Of a stretch of 64,000 nt of DNA, positions 27,166 through 35,455 are shown piece after piece. A model generated the notes under the pieces. It made no database searches, was not told the DNA's origin, and saw only the letters and a program-made list of their open reading frames with translations. Positions within the stretch are counted from its first letter, which is position 1; each line of letters starts with the position of its first letter. Made by a program: the position numbers and the translations under genes. The stretch covers positions 30,349-94,348 of the forward strand of contig NZ_DLHN01000023.1 in the NCBI RefSeq assembly GCF_002483235.1, given 5' to 3'. This DNA comes from Pedobacter glucosidilyticus. GTDB lineage: Bacteria; Bacteroidota; Bacteroidia; Sphingobacteriales; Sphingobacteriaceae.

Positions 27166-28301
27166 GAAAGATTATGTGTGTTTTGGTAGTTGTGATAACG
27201 TTTATCATCACTACAGCTTTTTTACAAGACAACCCTAAAGTTTACAGTATAGCAGAACTAAGGGCATTATATAGCGGAGACCCATCCAAATGGCCAGCTC
27301 CGGATGTAGACGAATCTGTAAAGAATTTTAAAGATATAGGTTATTTAGGAAGGCCAACTTATCCAAAGGATAATCCGCATTCTGAGGAAAAAGAAAAGTT
27401 AGGAAAACTATTGTTTTTTGACCCTAGGTTATCTGCTTCTAAACAAATTGCTTGTGCATCTTGCCACGATCCAGAGTTAGGTTGGGGAGATGGACGTAGA
27501 GTAGCTTACGGACACGACCGCCAAACTGGTAAAAGAAACGCTATGACTTTATTAAATGTAGCGTTTTACGAGAGTTTTTTTTGGGACGGCAGAGCTAAAA
27601 GCTTAGAAGACCAAGCTAAATTCCCTATTCAAGATCATTTGGAAATGAATCAGGATTTGAATACCATGGTGAAACATGTTTCGCAAATAAAAGGCTATAA
27701 ACCTTTATTTAAGCAAGCTTTTGGCGACGAAAAAATCACCTTGGATAAAATCCAAAAAGCCATTGCTACTTTTGAGCGTTCTATCATCAGTACCAATAGC
27801 CGTTTTGATGCTTTTGTGAAAGGCAATCCTAAAGCCTTAAAAGATGATGAAGTTTTAGGGATGCACCTTTTTAGAACCAAAGCCAGATGTATCAATTGCC
27901 ATAATTCGCCTTTATTTAGTGATAACCAATTCCATAACGATGGGCAAACGCTATTAGGCTCTAAAATGGAAGATTTAGGCAGGTATAATGTTACCAAGAA
28001 GCTAGAAGATTTAGGGAAATTTAGAACTCCATCATTAAGAGAAACCAACATTACTGGTCCATGGATGCATCATGGTAATTTCCCTTCTTTAAAAGATGTG
28101 GTAGAGTTCTATAATTTAGGCAATCCTAGCCCAATACAAAAAGCGGCTATAGTGCCAGATTCTTTCAGAAACGTACCAAAGTCATCCATTTTAAGAAAAC
28201 TTAACCTAACGCTAGAAGAACAACAAGCATTAGAAGCTTTTTTACGTTCTATTAGTACCAGAGTGAATAAAATTATTCCGCCTACGTTGCCAGAGGCGTA
28301 A
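27162..28301 (+). CDS. Di-haem cytochrome c peroxidase (CcpA/MauG family)
   Basis: A 379-residue exported protein. An N-terminal hydrophobic segment (MCVLVVVITFIITTAFL) is followed by two c-type haem sites: C98-X2-C101-H102 (CASCH) and C243-X2-C246-H247 (CINCH). Family motifs include KLLFFDPRLSAS, MTLLNVAFYESFFWDGRA and KFRTPSLRETNITGPWMHHG. Classical members reduce hydrogen peroxide in the periplasm; MauG-like members oxidise protein or small-molecule substrates. It is the last gene of the SusCD operon (ATGA overlap with the lipoprotein gene). That placement suggests oxidation of the imported ligand, or of something released from it, rather than plain peroxide defence. Confidence 0.92.
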   Translation: MRKIMCVLVVVITFIITTAFLQDNPKVYSIAELRALYSGDPSKWPAPDVDESVKNFKDIGYLGRPTYPKDNPHSEEKEKLGKLLFFDPRLSASKQIACASCHDPELGWGDGRRVAYGHDRQTGKRNAMTLLNVAFYESFFWDGRAKSLEDQAKFPIQDHLEMNQDLNTMVKHVSQIKGYKPLFKQAFGDEKITLDKIQKAIATFERSIISTNSRFDAFVKGNPKALKDDEVLGMHLFRTKARCINCHNSPLFSDNQFHNDGQTLLGSKMEDLGRYNVTKKLEDLGKFRTPSLRETNITGPWMHHGNFPSLKDVVEFYNLGNPSPIQKAAIVPDSFRNVPKSSILRKLNLTLEEQQALEAFLRSISTRVNKIIPPTLPEA

Positions 28302-28773
28302 ATTATAGGTGGTTTTAAACCGCTATTTTTGTCAGGCTGAGCGGAGTCGAAGTCCTTTCTGAGCGTATCAGATAACATTTCGACTCTGCTCAAATACTTG
28401 TTACCAATACTTGAGATTTTGTCAACTATAATTACCTAACTAGCGCAAGCACAAGTTAGGCTTTCGCTCTTTATTCCTACTTGCTAAGGCTTTGCCAGGA
28501 ATCAAATTTTTATCAAAGGTCAAATATTAGGATATTTTTTAATAAGCTTCCATATTTTCTATATTTGTTAATCTCTTCTATAGTTATCCATATCAAAAAG
28601 AAAATTCATTAACTTAAGTCCACGTATAGCCCACCTATACCCCACCTTTTATCCACGTTTTCTCCATATCACCTTCGGTACTTCTCCCAGACTTCTCCCA
28701 GACATCTTCGGAAAACTAGGGCCATTTCCCGAACAAGTCTCGAACATGGTACGGAGAAGAGCTATCCTAAACC
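28302..28773. repeat. Non-coding island of palindromic and direct repeats
   Basis: No gene is visible in these 472 bp. In order it holds: a long imperfect palindrome (TGAGCGGAGTCGAA 28338-28351 against TTCGACTCTGCTCA 28379-28392); a nested dyad (CCTAACT 28435-28441 / AGTTAGG 28454-28460, with AGCG/CGCT inside); an ATTCCT/AGGAAT dyad near 28472-28501; a CCACCTATAcC-like repeated stretch near 28620-28655; and a tandem ACTTCTCCCAG pair (28680-28701). The 28618-28762 part is visibly richer in G and C than its surroundings. Related text to the first palindrome recurs at 63902-63950. Confidence 0.7.
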
Positions 28774-30699
28774 CTATTCTACCGTTAAACTATTTTTAAT
28801 CATATTCTTATTGTATTGCTGTATAAAAGCTTTTAAATAAGTTTCTAATTCTTGTTTTTCTTTGGGGTGGTGATGGCTGATGTCTTTTTTCAACAGCACA
28901 TCATTTTTGTAATTGTACAGCTTGCTGTTTTCTTCATGATACTTCAACACGTATTGGTCTTTGATGATTTGGTAGTTGCCATCAATGGTATGGACTATAA
29001 AATGATTTTTTTGAGGATGAAGCATATCATGACCAAAAGCAAAATAAGGCTTGTCAAAATTTAAATAGTTTAAAATAGTAGGAGGAATATCTATTTGTTG
29101 TACCGGATAGTCTCGTTTGCCTTTTAAAGCGCCACTAGGGTCAAAAATGATGATAGGAACAGCAAAGGCACCTAATGATGTTTGATATTCTGGATGACTA
29201 GCCAAGGTTGAATGGTCTGCTGTAATGATGAACAAAGTGTTTTTATACCATTCGCTTTTAGCTACTGTTTTAAAAAATTTGCGTAAAGCCATATCAGTAT
29301 AGCCAACATTTTGATGTACTGGCAAGGTACCTTTAGGAAATTTACCTTCATAAGCTACAGGTAATTTGAAAGGATGGTGTGATGAAAGTGTAAACACACA
29401 AGTAAAAAAGGGCTGCTTAAATGTATTGATGTTTTTTGCCCAGTATTGTAGAAACGGCTCGTCCCATATTCCCCAAATACCGTCAAAATCATCGTCATTT
29501 TGATATTCTGATTTTCCGAAATAGTGTTCAATGCCAGCCATTTTAGTATAAGAGCTAAATCCCATAGAGCCGTTTGGGGCACCATGAAAAAAAGAAGTAT
29601 GGTATCCTTTTTCTGCCAGTAAGCCTCCCAAGCTATTGATTTTATTTCCAGAATAATAAGATAAAACAAAAGGTTCATTTATGCCGGGTATGCTTGATAA
29701 AACAGATGGTAAACCTTCTATAGACTTTCTGCCGTTTGCATAAGCATTGGTAAAACATAAAGCATGCTGAGCCAAAGAATCTAAAAACGGTGTATAACCT
29801 TTGTATTTTCCTTTATCTAATTGGGGGTTAAAAGCACCTAAAAACTCTCTGCTAAAGCTTTCTAATATAATCACAACAATGTTTTTAGGGTTAAACTTTT
29901 GCTTAGTGATAGGCTTTTTTATAGGGTTATATAAGCTGTCTGCTACTGTTTCAGGAAAGAAATTTTGCTCCTTTAAAGGCTTGGTTTTTAAAGTTCTGAT
30001 GATGGAAAACGGCGTATTAATAACAATATTAATTTCTGAGGGGTCTTGTACATACTCGCCTGCATTGCTTATGGTAATAGGGCGGGTGCTATGCCTAAAA
30101 CCGCCCCGCATACCGGCTATAGAGAACCATATAATCATCAACATCATTACAGCTGCGCTGCTGCCATAAACAACTGTGTTCTTAATTTTTGGTTTTTTTA
30201 TGGGGATTTGCATATACGCCCAATACATAACATAAATGCAAAACACAAATAGCAAGGTAGTATACCAGTAATCCATAAAAATGAACTTTATAGCAAGTTC
30301 ACCTAAGTTTTGCTCGTTAGAGAACTGGGCAAACATGCTAAATGTGCTACGTTTAAGGGTAAAGGGAAAGTAAGCAATATCAGCAACATTAAATGCTAGG
30401 CCTAAGCCATTACAAAGGAAAAAAATGCCTGTAAATATTTTCTGATATCTTTTACTGTATCTGATTTTTAAAGGGATAATTTGGCTAATGATGAAAAGGA
30501 TATTCAAGTAAATAATTGCACTGATATCAAACTTTAAGCCTCCGTACAATAGTGTTAAAAAATGCGAAAAATCAAACTCGGGAAAGGAAGAAGCATTAAA
30601 AATATAAAATGCTATCCTGCAAATAGCATATAAAGCAACAACAATGAGTAGCCTTAATAATAAAGAGAAATAAATATTTCCTCTTAAAAACCTTAACAT
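28774..30699 (-). CDS. LTA-synthase-like sulfatase-fold membrane phosphotransferase
   Basis: A 641-residue protein with five transmembrane helices in the first 200 residues, then an extracytoplasmic alkaline-phosphatase-like domain. Metal-site motifs are VVIILESFSREF (acidic ligand), GRKSIEGLPSVLSSIPG (nucleophile region, with serine where LtaS has threonine), IWDEPFL and ITADHSTLASHPEY (Asp-His ligands). Family members move glycerol- or ethanolamine-phosphate from lipids onto envelope glycans. In a Gram-negative the acceptor is probably lipid A, lipopolysaccharide core or a periplasmic glycan. The frame is open from a TTG at 30714; the ATG at 30699 is preferred. Confidence 0.88.
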   Translation of the reverse strand: MLRFLRGNIYFSLLLRLLIVVALYAICRIAFYIFNASSFPEFDFSHFLTLLYGGLKFDISAIIYLNILFIISQIIPLKIRYSKRYQKIFTGIFFLCNGLGLAFNVADIAYFPFTLKRSTFSMFAQFSNEQNLGELAIKFIFMDYWYTTLLFVFCIYVMYWAYMQIPIKKPKIKNTVVYGSSAAVMMLMIIWFSIAGMRGGFRHSTRPITISNAGEYVQDPSEINIVINTPFSIIRTLKTKPLKEQNFFPETVADSLYNPIKKPITKQKFNPKNIVVIILESFSREFLGAFNPQLDKGKYKGYTPFLDSLAQHALCFTNAYANGRKSIEGLPSVLSSIPGINEPFVLSYYSGNKINSLGGLLAEKGYHTSFFHGAPNGSMGFSSYTKMAGIEHYFGKSEYQNDDDFDGIWGIWDEPFLQYWAKNINTFKQPFFTCVFTLSSHHPFKLPVAYEGKFPKGTLPVHQNVGYTDMALRKFFKTVAKSEWYKNTLFIITADHSTLASHPEYQTSLGAFAVPIIIFDPSGALKGKRDYPVQQIDIPPTILNYLNFDKPYFAFGHDMLHPQKNHFIVHTIDGNYQIIKDQYVLKYHEENSKLYNYKNDVLLKKDISHHHPKEKQELETYLKAFIQQYNKNMIKNSLTVE

Positions 30700-30789
30700 A
30701 TTAAAGAGCTTCAAATAAACAGCAAATATAATATTAACTATATTTTTAAGCTAAATTTTAAATAATTTAAATTTTATATAAGATTTAAA

Positions 30790-32418
30790 TCATATTTTTT
30801 TGGTGTTAATGTAGTAGTTAGCATCTACCATAAAAGTAGTGCCTTGTACATATTGCCAATTTGTTGTTGGTTTTAATAGTAGAGATTTTTTATTGATACT
30901 TACCTGTAAAGGCATATCAAAATTAGCTACATCACAATTCCAGCGGTAGCTGAAGCCTTTCTTCTCTTTTTTAAGTTCTAGTACCGGAATATTTTTGTTT
31001 GCTAGGTATTGTTGAAATACCTTACTAAAATCTGTGTTTGTTTTTTGATTTATATATTGGATAATATCATTACCGGTAACGGTTTTTAATGCAAAATCTT
31101 TTTGAAGTCCTGTCAATAAATTACGCCATAAAGTGTCGTTATTTATGATGGTTCTTAAAGTATGAAGCATATTTGCACCTTTATAATACATATCTGCCGA
31201 GCCTTCTTGGTTTACGCCATAGAGGCCAATAATAGGTTTATCGTTTTGGACATTATTTCTTAAACCTATTACATATTCAGCTCCGGCTTTTTTACCGTAA
31301 TAATACTCTATAAACAAACTTTCTGAGTAATTGGTAAAACTTTCATGCACCCACATATCAGCAATATCTTTGGTGGTGATGTTGTTGCCAAACCACTCAT
31401 GTCCGGCCTCATGTACAATAATAAAATCCCATTTTAATCCCCAGCCTGTTCCTGATAAATCTCTACCTAGATATCCTTTTTTAAACTGGTTGCCATAAGC
31501 AATAGCACTTTGATGTTCCATACCCAAATAAGGGGTTTCAATCAGTTTAAAGCCATCTTTATAAAAAGGATAAGGCCCAAACCAATACTCAAAGGCTTGA
31601 AGCATTCTTTTAACATCGTTACCAAAATGTGTTTTTGCAATCTCTAAATGTTCAGGTAAAACATAATAATCAAGACTTAAATTACCTTTTAAACCTTTAT
31701 AAACATCCGTAAAATGGGTATAATTGGTGGCGTTTACTGCTACATTATAATTGTTAATGGGCGAGTTTACAAACCAATGATAGGTGTTATAGCCATCGGG
31801 ATGATTTTCTACTGAGCGTAATCGGCCATTAGAAACATTCATGATATCCTTGGGTACACTGATGCTGATGAGCATGCTATCTACTTCATCAGCTTGTTGA
31901 TCTTTATTTGGCCACCAACTACTAGCACCCAAGCCTTGGCATGAAGTGGTTATCCAATCTTTATCCTGGTGTTTGGTAAAAGTGAAGCCACCATCCCAAG
32001 GGGCATTTTTTGCTATTTTGGGTTTGCCCTGATAATAGACTTCAAATGTATGTTTACTATTTTTTCTGATGCTATCCGAAAAGTTTAAAAAAACAGCATG
32101 GTGGGTTCTGGAAAAAGTTAAGTTCTTTCCTTCATGTATGATTTTATTTATGTGTAAGCTATCCAATAAATCAAACTGTAGGGTTTTAAAGTTTTTTGTA
32201 GCTGTAAACTGAAAAATATTACTGCCTGTAAGGTTCTGGTTATCAGTATCTATCTTTACCTTCAGATGATAAAAATTAACATCATAACAAGTTCTGTAAG
32301 GGCTGTTGATATCGCCTCGTAAAGAGTCGGCTAAGGTAGTTTTTGTATCGTTCAAAAGCTGACCATAAGCCGTTCCAGATATAAAGATGAGCACAAAAAG
32401 AATTATGTCTTTAAACAT
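30790..32418 (-). CDS. M1 family zinc metallopeptidase
   Basis: A 542-residue aminopeptidase-like protein. The ATG at 32418 is preferred over an upstream TTG because it places the signal peptide (MFKDIILFVLIFISGTAYGQ) at the N-terminus. The zinc site is complete: H336-E337-x-x-H340 in HEAGHEW and E359 eighteen residues later in VHESF. The exopeptidase motif reads LGMEHQSA, with His where GxMEN enzymes have Asn. At this length it has the beta-sandwich and catalytic domains but not the long C-terminal helical domain. It should work in the periplasm or on the outer membrane. It is the upstream neighbour of the sulfatase-fold gene on the same strand. Confidence 0.92.
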   Translation of the reverse strand: MFKDIILFVLIFISGTAYGQLLNDTKTTLADSLRGDINSPYRTCYDVNFYHLKVKIDTDNQNLTGSNIFQFTATKNFKTLQFDLLDSLHINKIIHEGKNLTFSRTHHAVFLNFSDSIRKNSKHTFEVYYQGKPKIAKNAPWDGGFTFTKHQDKDWITTSCQGLGASSWWPNKDQQADEVDSMLISISVPKDIMNVSNGRLRSVENHPDGYNTYHWFVNSPINNYNVAVNATNYTHFTDVYKGLKGNLSLDYYVLPEHLEIAKTHFGNDVKRMLQAFEYWFGPYPFYKDGFKLIETPYLGMEHQSAIAYGNQFKKGYLGRDLSGTGWGLKWDFIIVHEAGHEWFGNNITTKDIADMWVHESFTNYSESLFIEYYYGKKAGAEYVIGLRNNVQNDKPIIGLYGVNQEGSADMYYKGANMLHTLRTIINNDTLWRNLLTGLQKDFALKTVTGNDIIQYINQKTNTDFSKVFQQYLANKNIPVLELKKEKKGFSYRWNCDVANFDMPLQVSINKKSLLLKPTTNWQYVQGTTFMVDANYYINTKKI

Positions 32419-32513
32419 GGTATAAAATTTTGGCAATTTTAATGGTTGATTTAAATATCCAAAAACGTATTTTTAAAAAATCTGTTATACGAATTAGCAT
32501 TTACAAATTTTAA

Positions 32514-33683
32514 ATGAAGATACTTAAAGTAGAGGATAAAGCCACGCAGAAAGCATTTTTAGAGTTGCCGCTACACTTATATAAGAATGATAAGAACTTT
32601 ATCAGACCCTTGGATAAGGATATAGAAATGGTTTTTGATGAGCAGCGTAATAAGTATTTTAGACATGGAAGTTGTATCCGCTTTATCTTACAGGATAGTA
32701 CAGGTAAAACCATTGGAAGAATAGCTGTATTTATCAACAGAAAAACCTTAAATAGTTTTGACCAGCCTACCGGTGGTTTGGGTTTTTTTGACTGTATAAA
32801 TGATAAAAATGCTGCCTTTTTACTTTTTGATACCGCCAAAGCTTGGCTTGAAGCGCAAGGAATAGAAGCTATGGATGGTCCTATTAATTTTGGCGACCGA
32901 GATAAATGGTGGGGTTTACTGGTTGATGGTTTTTATGAACCATGTTATTGTTGCAACTATAATCCGCCTTATTATCAGCAATTTTTTGAAGATTATGGCT
33001 TTAAAGTTTATTTTAAGCAATACACTTATTACCGTAAAGTAGCACAAGAACTAGCCTCTAATTACGCAGATAAGGCTGGGCATATTCTAAAAAATCCTGA
33101 TTATACTTTTGAACACATGAAGCTATCTAACTTAGCTAAATATATAGAAGATTTTAGAATAGTTTATAATAAAGCATGGGTAAAGCATAAAGGAGTAAGA
33201 GAAATGAGTACCCACCAGGCTAAAGCTATTATGTTACAACTAAAACCTGTTTTAGATGAAAAAATAGTTTGGTATACCTATTATAAGGGCGAGTGTATTG
33301 GTTTTTTTGTGAATATACCAGAGCTGAACCAACTTTTTGTAAAACACGTTAACGGTAAGCTAGATATAATAGGGAAAATTAAATTCTTATATCATAAATG
33401 GCGAAAAACGGCTAAAACCATGTATGGGATTGTTTTTGGGATAGTTCCAGAACATCAGAAAAAAGGTGTTGAAGTAGCCATGATTGTTAAAGCAGCAGAA
33501 ACCATTCAAGATAAAAATAAGGTTACTTATGAAGATTTTCAGATGAATTGGATTGGGGATTTTAATCCTAAAATGATGAATGTAGCCGAACAAATTGGGG
33601 GTAAAATTTATAAAACACACCATACCTATCGTTATTTATTTGATAGGGAAAAAGAATTTAAGCGCCATCCTATAATTACTTAA
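32514..33683 (+). CDS. GNAT-like acyltransferase-fold protein
   Basis: A 389-residue cytoplasmic protein of a type common in Bacteroidota and usually left as hypothetical. The first 170 residues and the last 180 each look like a degenerate acetyltransferase fold: GKTIGRIAVFIN and GIEAMDGPINFGDRDKWWGLLVDGF in the first half, and GIVFGIVPEHQKKGVEVAMIVKAAE, with the acyl-CoA-loop-like HQKKGVE, in the second. A double-GNAT layout like that of peptidyl or lipid acyltransferases is plausible. Substrate and partner are unknown. Its 3' end overlaps the convergent channel gene by eight bases. Confidence 0.72.
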   Translation: MKILKVEDKATQKAFLELPLHLYKNDKNFIRPLDKDIEMVFDEQRNKYFRHGSCIRFILQDSTGKTIGRIAVFINRKTLNSFDQPTGGLGFFDCINDKNAAFLLFDTAKAWLEAQGIEAMDGPINFGDRDKWWGLLVDGFYEPCYCCNYNPPYYQQFFEDYGFKVYFKQYTYYRKVAQELASNYADKAGHILKNPDYTFEHMKLSNLAKYIEDFRIVYNKAWVKHKGVREMSTHQAKAIMLQLKPVLDEKIVWYTYYKGECIGFFVNIPELNQLFVKHVNGKLDIIGKIKFLYHKWRKTAKTMYGIVFGIVPEHQKKGVEVAMIVKAAETIQDKNKVTYEDFQMNWIGDFNPKMMNVAEQIGGKIYKTHHTYRYLFDREKEFKRHPIIT

Positions 33684-34455
33684 TTTCTTTACCACAGTGG
33701 TTACAAAAATTTGCATCAGCTGGGTTTTGATGACCACATGTAGCACAAGTTTCACTCTTGTTTTTAGATAGTTCAACCGTTATAATACCTGTTGGAACTG
33801 CTATGATAGCATAGCCCATAATCATGGCTAAAGAAGAAAGAAATTTGCCTAAAACAGTTTGCGGTACTATATCTCCAAAACCTACAGTAGTAACCGTTAC
33901 AATAGCCCAATAAATACTTTGTGGTATGCTAGTGAAGTTATTTGCACTACCTTCTATCACATACATTAATGTTCCTAAAATGGTTACCATGGTAAGTACA
34001 GTCATCAAAAACACACTAATTTTGTACGAACTGGCTTTTAAGGCATTAAAAAGCATTTGCGCCTCGCGGTTAAAGCGTACCAATTTTAAAATTCTAAAAA
34101 CCCTTAGTAGTCTAAAAATTCTTACCGTAAGCAGATAATGGTATCCTGCAAAAAATAAATCAAAATAAGTTGGTACTATAGAAAGCAAATCTACCAAACC
34201 CCAAAAACTAAATATGTAGCGAAATGGCTTAGGAGATGTCCATATTCTAAGCAGGTATTCAATAGAAAAAAGAATGGTTAATATCCATTCGATGGTATAA
34301 AATTCTTTAAAAAAAGCTTCATGTACTTCTGGAATACTTTCTATAATAACAATAACAACACTAAACAAAATAACCCAAAGTAGGGCTATATCAAAGGCTC
34401 TTCCGGCTTTAGTATCGTGTTCAAAAATAATGTTGTATAGGCGCTGTTTCATCAT
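33676..34455 (-). CDS. Voltage-gated potassium channel with a C-terminal zinc ribbon
   Basis: A 259-residue six-helix ion channel. S1-S4 lie about residues 20-135, with arginines spaced through S4 (RIFRLLRVFRILKLVRF). A pore loop carries the potassium selectivity filter TVTTVGFGD, and the S6 helix is VLGKFLSSLAMIMGYAIIAVPTG. The cytoplasmic tail ends in a four-cysteine zinc ribbon, CATCGH and CNHCGKE. The ribbon is a small add-on to an otherwise standard KvAP-like channel and could serve assembly or redox/metal gating. It starts at either of two adjacent ATGs (34455 or 34452). Confidence 0.93.
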   Translation of the reverse strand: MMKQRLYNIIFEHDTKAGRAFDIALLWVILFSVVIVIIESIPEVHEAFFKEFYTIEWILTILFSIEYLLRIWTSPKPFRYIFSFWGLVDLLSIVPTYFDLFFAGYHYLLTVRIFRLLRVFRILKLVRFNREAQMLFNALKASSYKISVFLMTVLTMVTILGTLMYVIEGSANNFTSIPQSIYWAIVTVTTVGFGDIVPQTVLGKFLSSLAMIMGYAIIAVPTGIITVELSKNKSETCATCGHQNPADANFCNHCGKEIK

Positions 34456-34556
34456 ATAAAAATAGTGTTAATTAGCTATGTTTTATAAATGGTAAAAATA
34501 AACTTGATGACGGGGTATTTTAAAGAGTTATCTTCCTTGTAAATACATCTTTTGTG

Positions 34557-34588
34557 TTGCAGCCTTTTATTAAATATGATTATGTTTG
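34557..34588 (+). promoter_or_regulatory. Predicted promoter of the Vat-like acetyltransferase
   Basis: TTG (34557-34559) and TATGTTTG (34581-34588, a full match to TAnnTTTG) are 21 bp apart, fitting the Bacteroidota -33/-7 promoter. The predicted transcript would start near 34595, about 60 bases before the ATG at 34656. Confidence 0.55.
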
Positions 34589-34655
34589 ATGGCGTAAATA
34601 AACAAATTGCGTACTATTTTGAAAAAATGCCTCATTATTTAAATCATAATACTTA

Positions 34656-35279
34656 ATGACAGGACCAAATAAAGAAAATAAATTTCCACTTGATAATTAC
34701 AACAGACTTTGCTTTTTAAAGAATGTGGTAAAAAATCCTAACATCATTATTGGTGATTACACCTATTATGACGACTTTGAAAGTGTTTATAATTTTGAAA
34801 AAAATATAAAATATCATTTTGACTTTGTAGATGACAAATTAATAATTGGTAAATTTTGTATGATTGCATCTGACGTTAAATTTATCATGAACGGAGCCAA
34901 CCATTTAACAGATGCTTTGACAACTTATCCTTTCGCAATTTTTGGAAACGGTTGGGAAAATGCGATGGAAGGGAAGTCATATCCAAAAAAAGGTGATATA
35001 AATATTGGTAACGATGTTTGGATAGGTTATAACGCAACAATAATGGCAGGAGTGACTGTTGGTGATGGAGCTATAATTGCAGCAAACTCTACAGTTATAA
35101 AAGATGTTGAGCCTTATTCTATAGTAGGTGGAAATCCAGCAAAAGAAATAAAAAAACGATTCCCTGAAGAAACAATATTAAGATTGTTAAAACTTAGATG
35201 GTGGGATTGGGACATTGAAAAAATAACAAAAAATGTTCAAAACTTGACAGATAAAGAAATTGATAAATTATCGCTATAA
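34656..35279 (+). CDS. Vat/CatB-type xenobiotic O-acetyltransferase
   Basis: A 207-residue left-handed beta-helix acetyltransferase. The text follows streptogramin (Vat) and CatB-type enzymes closely: GDYTYYDDF near the start, KLIIGKFCMIASDV, the FIMNGANH segment with the catalytic His83, YPFAIFGNGWE, the hexapeptide repeats IGNDVWIGYNATIMAGVTVGDG, and the C-terminal RLLKLRWWDW. Family members acetylate streptogramin A, chloramphenicol or related hydroxyl groups using acetyl-CoA. Whether this one confers resistance is not shown by sequence. The gene is strikingly AT-rich compared with lpdA nearby and has its own promoter, which suggests acquisition. Confidence 0.9.
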   Translation: MTGPNKENKFPLDNYNRLCFLKNVVKNPNIIIGDYTYYDDFESVYNFEKNIKYHFDFVDDKLIIGKFCMIASDVKFIMNGANHLTDALTTYPFAIFGNGWENAMEGKSYPKKGDINIGNDVWIGYNATIMAGVTVGDGAIIAANSTVIKDVEPYSIVGGNPAKEIKKRFPEETILRLLKLRWWDWDIEKITKNVQNLTDKEIDKLSL

Positions 35280-35330
35280 AAAACTAACGCACAAACAGTA
35301 GTTTTGTAAAAGTGTGAGCTTAGGGTTTAT
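35280..35330. repeat. Hairpin-forming, attC-like sequence after the acetyltransferase gene
   Basis: AAAACTA (35280-35286) and TAGTTTT (35299-35305) form a stem around an ACGCACAAACAG loop, right after the stop codon. The CTAACGCACAAAC text resembles 5' ends of degenerate recombination sites that I recall downstream of mobile cassette genes in Bacteroidota. It could also serve as a weak terminator. The opposite core site of a true attC is not convincing here. Confidence 0.3.
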
Positions 35331-35455
35331 TTTAAAGTGAAGTGCTAGATTAAAGCTGTGTGTATTTATAAATTTTAGTGCTAGAAATATTGTCCTCGTA
35401 AAGCTGTAAAACGTTCAACTGTAAAGATGTTTGTGTTTAAATAAATTAGAAATTA

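Noticed and set aside
28618..28762. A small gene in the GC-richer part of the repeat island
   Set aside because: No open frame with a start codon of useful length was seen on either strand, and the text is made of short repeats.
35280..35330. A functional integron attC site
   Set aside because: Only one side resembles a core site and the complementary GTTRRRY is not convincing; kept only as a possible remnant.
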